Positions 12,012 to 21,497 of a stretch of DNA of 64,000 nucleotides are shown here, piece after piece. Source of the DNA: Gnetum montanum (taxonomy: Eukaryota; Streptophyta; Gnetopsida; Gnetales; Gnetaceae); NCBI GenBank assembly GCA_015680685.1, contig MNCI01017629.1:302184-366183 (forward strand), in the 5' to 3' direction. The position numbers and the translations under genes were made by a program. The notes beneath the pieces were generated by a model that did no database searches, had not been told where the DNA came from, and worked only from the letters and a program-made list of their open reading frames with translations. Position 1 is the first letter of the stretch, and the number at the start of each line of letters is the position of its first letter.

Positions 12012-12737
12012 TTGGCCCCTATTTGTTGACATCAGGAGGAGTGGCCTGAGAGATGTCAACAAAGAACAACAAAACACAACAACAAGTTGGCATCAACATC
12101 ACATCGTCAGTACCCAATCGAATGTCATTGCACTATGCTCAAGAGTGTTGTGGATGGCAATATGCCAGATGGTAGGTGGAAGTAAGAGAAGGCATAGGTG
12201 ATATGTTGGGGATAAAAAGGAAAAGGTAAGGTGTAAGTGGAGATATTGTGATGCAAGGACCTCAAAGCTGATGATGACCATAGTACCAGAGTGGCTTACC
12301 CTTGAAAACATTAACCTCTTGTTGAAGTGCTCATTAGAGAGTCAGTGTAGATTTAGCATGGAGCCAATTGAGAAATTGCATTACTACTAAGTTTCTTGGG
12401 GATGTGCTTTTTCCCCGTTGCTCTTTTTTTTTATTTTTTTCTTTTTGCTCTTTTTTTTGGATTTTTACGATGGGGTGAACATACTTGGCTTTTTTAGGGT
12501 GCTTTCCATCAAGTGGACTATGTGCTACCAGATGGGCTTTCTTTGATGCTTGCAAAACTATGTTGCATCTGTAGGACAAGTGTTTCCTATCTAGGATGAC
12601 TTTTGTTACATCCACCTAGGCTTTGACTAGCTAACAGATGCTTCCCATGGGATGACTTATGTTACATCCACCTTGGGTTCTATGGTTTAACTTGAAGAAA
12701 GTGTCATATAGTCACAATGTGTATGCATTAGAGAGGA

Positions 12738-12755
12738 GGGGGGGGGGGGGGGGGG
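12738..12755. repeat. G18 homopolymer
   Basis: Eighteen consecutive G on the plus strand, preceded by 'gagagga'. Its length in the assembly should be treated as approximate. Confidence 0.85.
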
Positions 12756-13020
12756 TTTGCAATCTTGGCTATGCAGGGAATAAAAGAGTATTGGGACATA
12801 GGGGTAGATCTAGGTAGGCTATAATGAGGTAATAGGGATGTGAAATCTTAAGAGGCTTAGCTAGTCTAGTCATGCACATCAAAGTGATGTGGTGACTTGC
12901 CAATGTGATGAGGTATGTTTCTGCATGATTGCCCACAGCTTCATCCTGCAAACATAACTTCAAGAAGACAAGGAAAACACACAACACACAATGCATATAA
13001 AATGTCAAGGGTGAAGACAC

Positions 13021-13275
13021 TACAAGTGCTCCAAAGGCTACAACAGTTGTAGGTGTTCAAAAATCTAGTAAAATGGCAAGGGAGGATGATATTGTAAGTG
13101 CTCCAAAGGCTATGTTAGTGACAAGAGCTCAAAAAATTAGTAAAATGGTAGGGGGATGACATGTTCCGAGTCCTCCAAAGGCTACACTAGTGGCAAGTGC
13201 TCAAAAATCTAGTAAAATGGTAGGGGGACATGATGCTACAAGTGCTCTCAAGGCTATACTAGTTACAAGTGCTTC
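13021..13275. repeat. 72-bp tandem repeat, about 3.5 copies
   Basis: The anchor 'gtgctccaaaggct' or close variants starts at 13,026, 13,098, 13,170 and 13,242, a strict 72-bp period. Each unit also has 'ctagtaaaatgg' and an A/G-rich segment. It lies in the B1 3' region. Confidence 0.85.
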
Positions 13276-13499
13276 ATTTTGGGACTATAGTATGCCTGCC
13301 AATATGGTGTAGAAAAGAGGGGAAGAGGGAGGAAGTTAGAGTTAAACTTGCTTACAGAATTATGCATGGCTAACCAAGAATCCAGTTTAAGGTCTTGGTA
13401 GACCATGGATTTGCTAGTTTAAGGTCCTACCAAACTGTGAACCTAGGTGAAGGTCCTAGCATACTATGCTATGCTAGTTTATAGTCCTAATGGACTGTT

Positions 13500-14025
13500 G
13501 TATGCTAGGTGGATGTAGTGCCAATTTAGCATCATAGCAAATGGATGTTGTGTTATTTTAACATTTTAGTAAATGAGCTATGCCAATTTAACATCGTAGC
13601 AGATGAGTTGTGCCAATTTAACATTGTAGCAAATGAGTTGTACCAGTTTAGTATCATAGCGGATGAGTGATGTGCTAGTTTAATATAATGACCCAAGGAC
13701 GAGTTATGCCAATTTAGCGTCATGGTGGACAAACTACTATGCCAATTTAATGTCATAGTGGATGAGTTTTGTGTGTATGCAAACCTCTATAAACCTTTGT
13801 GCTAGTTTAATGTCATAGCAGATGTGCTACACTAGTTTAACATCATAGCAAATGAATTGTTGTGCTAGTTTAATGTCATAGCAGACGAATTATCTCTATG
13901 CTAATTTAACATTGTAGCAGACAAATGTTGTGCTAGTTTAACATCATAGTAGATGAATGATGTGCTAGTTTAATGTTATATTAGATGAGTTTTGTGTTAG
14001 TTTAACATCATAGTGGATGAGTGTT
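13500..14025. repeat. 30-33-bp tandem repeat, about 15 copies
   Basis: Units such as 'gtgctagtttaatgtcatag' plus 'cagatgagtt' repeat with 10-20% differences and a few longer units. Similar AGTTTAAGG-type units occur upstream at 13,380-13,500, and again at 17,640-17,740 and 24,005-24,345 of B1 and at 59,040-59,350 of B2. Confidence 0.85.
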
Positions 14026-14089
14026 TAACTTTTTGGATTGATGTGCAGCGCTACACACTAAGCGTAGTACAACTTCAGGCATGAATGGT

Positions 14090-15140
14090 TCACTAGATTG
14101 GCAAACTCATTTCCATCTTAATCAGTAAGCTTGAATGCTCTTTTTTAATAGGCCTTGGTGACCAGGAAAGGCCTTTCTCGATTGGATGAGAATTTATCCA
14201 TGGGTTTGCGAATGACCTTGAGGACTAGGTTCCCTTTCTTGATCAAGCATTAATGTTGGTTGTGATGGTGCTTCTACCTTTGCTTTTCTTGGCATCATTC
14301 AATCCAATTAAGCATTTTCATGTACTCCTCGTCTATTAAGTTGAGGTCTACAATTCTCAACTTGTTGCTTTGAGCTTGATTGATGAAGTTTTAGAGGATC
14401 ACCCAAAGTGATGGAACCTACAATTCAAGCAGCAAAATTGCTTCAAACTTCTAAATAAGGCTATAAGGCATCATATGTGTCATTGTTTGATGTGTTGTGT
14501 GGTAGGCCTAGAGTGTGTAGATGAGTTACTCATGCCATCATCATTTGCTATTTCTTAGCATTTTCTTGAGAAGGTTGATGATGACTTTGTTAGTGGCCTC
14601 TACTTGGCCATTTGCTTGAGGGTAGTATGGTAATGAAAAGGACTGCTCGATGCCAAAGCGCTCATAAAAGGCTCTAGTTTCAACACTGCTAAATTATGGC
14701 CCATTTTCCATTACTATGGTAATGGATAAGCTAAAATGGGTCACTATGTTATCTAACATGAATTTGCAAATCTGTTGTCGTCTTCCTAAAGAGAATAGCC
14801 TCAACCCATTTGGTCAAATACTCAATTATGGTTATTATGAAGCTATGCCCTATGGAGGACTTAGGCATTATGGGTCTAATGATGTCCAAGCCCCAACATT
14901 GGAATAGCCATGTGATCTGTGTTGTGTGCAATTCAGTTGGTGGCACGTGCATTAGGTTTCCATGCTATTAACAAATGTTGCATGTTTTGACCTTCAAGAT
15001 GAAATTTCACTTCATGTAATGCCAATAATAGCCTAATTGTTTGATTTTCATTATCATTGCCCTAGGTGCTATGTGACTTCCCCACAATCCCTTGTGGACT
15101 TGCTCAACAATCATTTGGGCTTCACTACTGCTTACGTAGG
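14090..15140 (-). pseudogene. B1 integrase relic
   Basis: Integrase inserts the cDNA copy into the genome. Read on the minus strand from about 15,140. The zinc-binding part has VHKGLWGSH and later CNIC (H-x6-H ... C-x2-C). The catalytic core has CWGLDIIRPI with the first Asp near 14,900. A degraded second-Asp region reads VMENG, with Glu in place of Asp (about 14,715). YYPQANGQVEATNK contains the catalytic Glu (about 14,580). A weak C-terminal part runs to about 14,090. Several stops and frameshifts are present. Sequence around the core matches Tat rather than Athila integrases. It lies directly after the second RNase H, as expected. Confidence 0.85.
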
Positions 15141-15289
15141 TTAGCAATACGTCATTGTAGGATCTATGATATAACGTGTTATCTCCTATGATGATGTACT
15201 ACTATGAACATTTACATACTACGTACTTTTGAGTAGGGGTCAAGTTTTGCAGAGGCTCACCCTGTAGAAGGTACACCTTGACGTTATTG

Positions 15290-15785
15290 TATCACTCTCC
15301 TATGTGGGTTCTGCTTCTAGTGGCTATGGATGCAAGGTTGGTGTTTTGGGTGATAGGCACAGTGCAATCCATCACCAAGGTAGGAAATGTGTGGAACAAG
15401 TTAGGTGCGATGCTAAGGGCTAACATTACTAGTGCATTAGTAATGGCATTTTCATTTTGGAAGATATGTTGAACATTAGCAATTGCAAAGTGTTGAAGTA
15501 GATGCTTTGGCATGTCACAGTAAGGTTGTAGATGTTGTGCCATGCAGGTGTAAACCTTTGTCACTTGCTTGACCACTAGTTGTGCATCACCTGAGATTGC
15601 TATGTGTTGGATCCCTAGGTCATATGCTGCAAGGATACCTTGGAAGAGACCTTCGTACTCCACCATATTGTTAGTGCAAGGGAATGCAAATGATATGAAA
15701 ATGATCAAATCTCCTTAGAGGAAACATGATAATGGAAACGAAACTACCTCGTTGGGAGGTTAAAGCTTTGTCAAAATGTAGGAGT
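15290..15785 (-). pseudogene. B1 second, archaeal-type RNase H (aRNH) relic
   Basis: An RNase H removes RNA from the RNA:DNA hybrid. This second copy is a hallmark of Tat elements, which gained an archaeal-like RNase H in addition to the retroviral one. Read from about 15,785: HFDKAL (first Asp), TNNMVEYEGLFQGILAAYDL (Glu), ISGDAQLVVKQV (Asp), then NAITNALVML where the last Asp of the family's ADAL motif is replaced. 15,292-15,708 is open in one frame of 138 codons. It lies between the retroviral RNase H and integrase. Confidence 0.85.
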
Positions 15786-15849
15786 GCCTCATATTTATTG
15801 GGCAATTGGCTAATGCTACTAATGTGCTTGTCTAAGAATTTAGGATCTA

Positions 15850-16420
15850 TAGTGGCTTAATTGTCAAATGGAAAAATTGAAAGTTATGTGGCTATAACTT
15901 AACCTTTTGTTGAGGCATTTGTAATGTAATGTAGGTCATACTCCATTGTTGTTACTTCCCATTGTGCAATGCGACTACTTCTGTAGATATTTGTCATTAT
16001 GGCTTGGAGTATGTTGTTTTTGCAAATGATATTGACTTGACTGTGGAAAAGGTAATGCCTCCACTTCTTCAGTGAGAAGATCAAGGTAAGGCAGTGCTTT
16101 TCCAAATCACTGTATTTTGCCTCATGGGCTACTAATGTGTGGCTTAGGTAGTAAACCAAGACCTCTATCCCATCATCTTGCTTTTGAAAAAGTATAGAGG
16201 CAATGGATGTGTTAGAAGTGGCGAGGTAGATGTAAAAAGCTTTATCTCCTTGTAGAGGGTGAATCGTAGGTAATTGTGCCAACTCTTACTTAAGGTTATC
16301 AAATACTTGCTGGGATTGAGCTATTCACTTGAAGTAGGCTCCTTTCTTGAGTAGATGTTGCATCAGCTGTAACTTGTCAGTTAACTAGGTGATAAACCTG
16401 TGTATGAACTTTGGTCTACC
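15850..16420 (-). pseudogene. B1 retroviral-type RNase H relic
   Basis: Follows reverse transcriptase on the minus strand. The recognisable stretch 15,899-16,282 has YLATSNTSIASILFQ, VYYLSHTLVAHEAKY and SDLEKHCLTLIFSLKKWRHY. The first catalytic Asp position reads Thr or Ser (LATS). Loss of catalytic residues in this domain is consistent with a lineage that uses a second RNase H. Stops occur before and after the open stretch. Confidence 0.83.
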
Positions 16421-17190
16421 TTGCAATCCTCGTAGCTCCTTCAGGTTTTCCAAGGGTGCTAAGTTGGTTATGGCCTTAACCTTGTTAGGGTCTATGCATA
16501 TACCTACTTTAGATACTATAAAACCAAGCATTTAGACTATTCTAATGCCAAAAACATACTTCTTTGGGTTCAACCTAAGTTCATGCTTTAGGCAACCTTT
16601 AAGCACTAAGTCTAGATCATTTGCATGGTTGTGGGCCACTTTCAACTTAACTACAATGTCATCGACATAGTCATTGAGTAATTTTAGCATGTAATTGGTA
16701 AATATGTATGTCATTGTGTGTTGATATGTTGCTCCTACGTTCTTGAGTTCAAAAGGCATCATGGTATAGCAAAACATACCCCAGGGGGCCATGAAGGTTG
16801 TGCTGAGTTGATGTTGAAGGTTGATCCTAATCTAGTTGTAGCTTGAGAATCAATCCATGAAGGACAACAAGGCATGCTTGACTGTAGTATCAATCAACTA
16901 ATTGACATTGGGCAATGGGAAGTTATCTTTGATGGTTGCCTTGTTTAGGTCTTAGAAGTCTATGCAAACTTCCAACTATGATGTTGGAGATCCAATTTGG
17001 ATAGTTAATAGCCCAGATGAAACCAGATTTGTAAAGCTTGGTGATTTTATCATGCACTACCAACACCACCTTAGGCCTAACCTTTCACCCTTTTTCCTTA
17101 ATTGGCTTAATGCAAGGATTAAGTATGATATTGTGATGGACTAGTCGAGGATCTAGGCCTAGCATGTCTTCATATGATCATGCAAGTGAT
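16420..17190 (-). pseudogene. B1 reverse transcriptase relic
   Basis: Copies genomic RNA into DNA. Reading from about 17,190 on the minus strand: YEDMLGLDPRLVHH, then KSGFIWAINYPNWISNI (fingers), a degraded palm A region, MAPWGMFCYTMMPFELKN and GATYQHTMTYIF. The active-site motif is intact as YVDDIVVK (about 16,660). LRLNPKKYVFG follows, and the thumb is degraded. Several stops and at least one frameshift lie between 16,800 and 16,980. The motif set is that of Tat elements. The reading frame can be followed upstream to about 17,531 (linker), where a splice-acceptor-like sequence occurs. Confidence 0.87.
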
Positions 17191-17531
17191 TTGATGTTAT
17201 TGTTGAGCTCTCTATTGATGTCTTGGACATTCTAGGGCTCTAGTGAGAAGCTCATTTTTAGCATTTACGACTTGCCATTGGGTGTTGTCACAGGGATCTC
17301 AACGAGGGGATCCTCAATGATGTCCCCTACCTCTAGGTTGAGAGCCTTGATTAGATGGTCGAGCTAGTCTAGTGGTGCCTCTATGAATGCTATGTATTCA
17401 TTATAGGTTGTAGGCTCAAGGTCTAGGAAATGAGGGTCAATGCATCGTTTGATGTTTTCATCAGATCCCATGATGCCTAAAGGTGAGAAGATCTACCCTG
17501 GCATAGCCATGTCGTGTTCTTGCGAAATGAA
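17191..17531 (-). pseudogene. B1 protease-RT linker, start of the RT reading frame
   Basis: In frame with reverse transcriptase on the minus strand: FISQEHDMAMPG, then IMGSDENIKRCIDPHFLDLE and VGDIIEDPLVEIPV, with only four or five stops in about 110 codons. Upstream of 17,531 the frame is no longer coding. The usual continuous link to protease is missing; protease lies more than 7 kb away at 24,679. Confidence 0.65.
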
Positions 17532-17556
17532 CTAGAAAAAAAATCAAGAGACACCT
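17532..17556 (-). other. Candidate splice acceptor before RT
   Basis: On the minus strand the sequence reads TCTCTTGATTTTTTTTCTAG immediately before the linker frame: a strong polypyrimidine tract plus CAG/TAG-type acceptor. Ogre elements of the Tat lineage splice an intron between protease and RT, so the position is meaningful. A matching donor after protease was not established. Confidence 0.45.
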
Positions 17557-17639
17557 ATTTCACAAAGTCAATATGCACAAATGAAAAAAAAATGTAATGA
17601 AATTTGCCTAAGTATGGATGCAAGTTGCTATGGTAAGCA

Positions 17640-17740
17640 TGTTTGTGCTGGTTTTAGGCCTTGACAAGCCATATGCATGCTAGTTTTAGGTCTTAGCAAA
17701 CTATATGCATGTCAATTTTAGATCTTAGTAGATTGTAGAT
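17640..17740. repeat. Short AGTTTTAGG-type repeat cluster
   Basis: Three units built on 'gctagttttaggtcttagca' with 'atatgcatg' between them. Related to the arrays at 13,380-14,025 and 24,005-24,345. Confidence 0.55.
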
Positions 17741-17779
17741 GCATTAGTCATGTCATTTCAGGAAGGGTTGGCCATGCTT

Positions 17780-19920
17780 GGGGAGTTGAATTAGCTCAAG
17801 CATTCACAAGGTAGCAAAAAATTGAAATTTTTGGCTAAGTATGGGTGACTATGCTCTCACTCGACTATGCTCTCACGCAACTACACTCTCCACTAGCCAT
17901 CTAATGTGGAGTGTAATCTTGAGTTGGTGAGTCATTAAATAACCCTGAGAGAGTATATAGGCACATTTTCACCATAGGTAAGTTATCATTTTACTACTTT
18001 TAATCATGATGTCTAGAGAATAGTCTTGTCATTGCTATTGTGTGCTACCAATGGAGAGTATAGTTGGAGAAGAATGATGCACTAGAGTGGATGCTTGCAC
18101 CCAAGACTGGCAGACGTTGCAGAGGGGAAGAGAGCACTATACTACTTGCCATAAGCATGCATGGAGGAGAGGAGGTTGTTGGTGTTAGCCAAGTACATCG
18201 ATCAGGCTCTCCCCTTTGTTCATTTTTTCACTTGTTTCTGCCATTAACAAAGGGTGAGTCATTAAATAACCCTTTGTTACACTTGTGATGCATCTTGCCA
18301 TGGTGCCTTGCTAGGGCAACGGCCACCACCGCTACACACCGTTGTGGTGCAGCATGGCCATAGGGAGGGCATGCATGATAGTGGGGTTTTTTGCATGGGG
18401 GATTTGGGAGAGGTTGTAGGTTGCACTTTGCAATGTAGCAGCGACGGGAATGGCTATCACTACATAGTGCAATGTAGCCACAAGGGCTACACATGAGGTT
18501 GCAAGGCTTGCCAGCCTTCTGGCATTACGATTGTCATCGCATTCCTTCCTTTTCTACTTTTTTTTGTTATGGTCATAGGGAAGAATTTTTTTGCTAGGGT
18601 TTTGAAGCGTGTGTGTGCAAGGTTTCGTGGGTAGGGGCTTGGGGTGTAGGGCAGGCACTATGGATTAGGCATTAGGGTTCTAACAATGGTCAAGGGTAGC
18701 TTGACATGGGGAAGGAAGTGTAGCAGGGGTTTGCCCTGCATTTTCTTTAATGTTTTTTGGAGTTTTTTTTATTTTTTGTAGCATGGGCAAAGGCCAAGCG
18801 CATTGCTGATCACAAAATTCATGGGGTTATTATATCCCATAGCATGTTGTAAGGGCTATAGGGGCAGTTACACAAAGGCACATGTTTTTTTTTCTTCTTG
18901 TCTTGAATGGGGCAATGAAAGAAAAGGGGCAAGGTAGGGGTCTATCCCTGCATATATATTTTTTTAATGAAAAATTCTCTTATATTCTACATGCGAGGCA
19001 AGGATTTCTATTTGGCCCTTTGGGGGCCATGCACATGGGAGGGGAGGGAGGCTAGGTGTTTTGCACACATAGCATAGCACAAATGTGGGGGGCATGGACA
19101 CCATCAAGAACTGTGACTTGGTCATAGGGTTTGAGGTGTGGCTGCAAGGGCCCGTGACCGCAACTGCACATTGTGGCTATTTTTTTTTCTTTTCTTGTGT
19201 GAAGTCTTCAAAGGTCTAGGATGATAGCAGCAAAGAGGAAGAGGGTAGGGCTTGATAGACAAGATGGATAGGACAACATAGTGGTGTAGCAGGAGCAAGG
19301 CATGCATGTGGTGTGCGGCACATGACAGGGCACAAATGTGGTGCCGCAGCAAGGTGCGGAGTATAGAGGATGGTGGGGTTGCAACGTGTGGGGGCTATGC
19401 TCTCCTCCATTGTAGCTAGGAATAACACTCCCCATGCCTTGGAAGCATAGTGGCCACCAAGTTTTTGACAAAAAGTTTACTTCGCTAAGTGTTTGTTGAA
19501 ATATGTCTATCCCAAAAGTTCATTTTTTGGGATTATGCTCTATAGAAAGTGTAGTTGGGAGTTAGAAAAATTCACAGTTTGGGACTACGTTCTCTACTGA
19601 GGTTATCCAAAGTTAGAAAATTTTTGCAATTTTTAAACTATGCTCTCCACTAAGGTAGTCCAAAGTTAGAAATAATTTTTCCAAAATTCTATAAACTATG
19701 CATGATGCTAGACTTGCAAAATGTAATGTTAAGCCTATGAAAACAAGTTGTAAACCAGTGAGAACTAGGCACATCAAATTGATTGGTTAACATCTTATAC
19801 CCATGAGGTGCCATCCATGTTGTATAGTGTTAATTTTGCTAACTTATCCTAATAATTTCATGCTAAAATTTACATCTATGTATGTATACTAACATTTTTC
19901 TTATTTCTTGATGGTTGCAG
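17780..19920 (+). promoter_or_regulatory. Upstream region of the antisense gene in B1
   Basis: No retroelement protein is recognisable on either strand. CTATGCTCT and CACTCTCCACTA motifs like those of the family-B LTR U3 occur at 17,845-17,900 and 19,530-19,650. A 20-base sequence 'gtgagtcattaaataaccct' occurs at about 17,931 and 18,254; the second follows an open stretch (18,064-18,252) and could be a splice donor. A branch-point-like TACTAAC (19,887-19,893) and acceptor TTGCAG (to 19,920) precede the first recognised exon, so at least one more 5' exon should lie here. GC content is higher at 18,290-18,500. A TATA-like 'gagtatatagg' is near 17,952. The promoter role is inferred. Confidence 0.45.
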
Positions 19921-20424
19921 GGTGCTGCTAAAGCATATTTTGATTGTAGTAGAGCTTGTGAGCATCATATGCTGTATGAGCAAGCATGTTCCCAACATGC
20001 CTATGCTAGATATGCAGGTGGATCATCAAGCAATGTGGTTCTGGCTAAGAGCTCATGAGTTCCTAGAATACTTGTTACAACAGTTTAGCATGATTATGTA
20101 GTCACACCTGGTGATGGAGGCTGTTAGCACAATCATGGAGATGTTGCTACCTAGGGCTAATTAGAACATCCTGAGATTCATCTCAAATGAACCCACTTAT
20201 AACATTGAAGGGGCAAGTGATTTGGTATAGGTCCTAGGAGTGCTTGGCACCTATGTAGGATATGGTGCATGACATGGTTTGGTTGCTACAACAAGAGAAA
20301 CATCCTTTTTATCACGCTATAGGTGCACATCCTATTGTAGAATCCACCTAGGACTATCTATTATGTTGAAAGGTAAGTGATTTCATGATTCTCATAGTGT
20401 GTTTTTACTACTTTCTCATGTTAG

Positions 20425-20469
20425 ATTGTTAATAGCTTGCAATTAATAGATTGTTAATAGCTTGCAATT
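20425..20469. repeat. 24-bp direct duplication
   Basis: 'agattgttaatagcttgcaa' plus 'ttaat' occurs twice in direct succession within intron 1 of the antisense gene, next to the perfect hairpin. Confidence 0.75.
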
Positions 20470-20553
20470 AACACCTTCAAGGTAGTACAGGTTAAGGCTA
20501 GTACATGATGAGGTAGATGCTCTAGCCTTAACCTGTACTACCTTGAAGGTGTT
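20470..20553. repeat. Perfect 32-bp inverted repeat with 20-base loop
   Basis: Arms 20,470-20,501 and 20,522-20,553 are exact reverse complements; the left arm starts 'aacaccttcaaggtagtaca'. Comparison with B2 (about 62,520-62,580, minus) shows the right arm and loop are the ancestral exon-2 sequence. The left arm is therefore an inverted copy placed over the exon-2 acceptor. Confidence 0.9.
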
Positions 20554-21092
20554 TTCATTTAGCACAAATTTTTGGGTAGCTATCATTGAGTAGGTGGAGA
20601 CCATTCTAGAGGCCTACCCCACTCGATACCCAAAGGCATATGAGGGGTGTAGGACTCAAAGTTGGCTGGATGAGGAGTGGGCTACCAGAGAGATCAACAC
20701 TGAGGAGATGCTTGCAGTGCCACCCCCATTTTGCACCCTATTTGTGCCATGTATGTGTCTATTTTTTGGCTTATGTAGTTGCTCTTGTATGTCTATTAGT
20801 TTGCCTTTGCATGATGCTAACATTTTTTTACCTTTGTTACAGTGGTGATTGCCTTAGGCAAGGTGACAGTGATCACCACAAGCTACACAGAGGCCACGCT
20901 CATCATGAAGTATGGTGATGTGAAGGGCACGCAACACTGGCTATGTAATAAACCTCCAAATGCATTAATAACTTAGCTCATAGATGCAGGGTTAACAAAA
21001 CTATTTTTGGCTCTTAGCTAGAGTATCTCAGTGGCCAAAATGGTCATCATCATCAACTACTTCAACAGTGACATCAGGTAGTTTGTCACCTA

Positions 21093-21497
21093 GGTGAATG
21101 GCATGACGATAGTGCTAGACCTTAGCAAGGCCTTTTTTTGCCAACCTCTTTGGCCTCCATAATGATGGCCCAATGATTGTCAATGTGGCCAATAGGAAGG
21201 TGGATCATAGAGGTGAGATCAAGAACTAGTTGGAGGCCACTCGATCTCACAAGGGCATATCAATTAAGGATGTGCCTATGCTTGAGGTATGAGAGGTGAA
21301 TGGCATGATGATAGTGCTAGACCTTAGCAAGGCCTTTTTTTGCCAACCTCTTTGGCCTCCATAATGATGGCCCAATGATTGTCAATGTGGCCAATAGGGA
21401 GGTGGATCATAGAGGTGAGATCAAGAACTAGTTGGAGGCCACTCGATCTCACAAGGGCATATCAATTAAGGATGTGCTTGTGCTTGAGGTATGAGAG
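21093..21497. repeat. 202-bp direct tandem duplication in the antisense gene
   Basis: Copies 21,093-21,294 and 21,295-21,496 differ at about four positions by eye (roughly 2%). They cover the LDLSKAFF-VDHRGEI region of exon 3. B2 has this region once, so the duplication arose within B1 or in the assembly. Confidence 0.88.

Larger units (their letters stand above)
12012..14085 (-). other. B1 3' non-coding region with tandem repeats
   Basis: Lies between integrase and the 3' LTR. It contains an 18-base G run and two tandem arrays (annotated separately), and no recognisable protein. Tat elements are known for hypervariable, repeat-rich 3' untranslated regions, and this fits. Next to the LTR the sense strand reads AAATAGGGGCCAA, a possible polypurine tract. 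Confidence 0.7.

Noticed and set aside
13021-14025. CRISPR-like array
   Set aside because: Units are directly adjacent without unique spacers and lie in a plant retroelement.
19122-19471. Three overlapping minus-strand frames rich in Cys, His and Pro
   Set aside because: Overlapping each other in different frames, no conservation pattern; probably accidental in GC-richer sequence.
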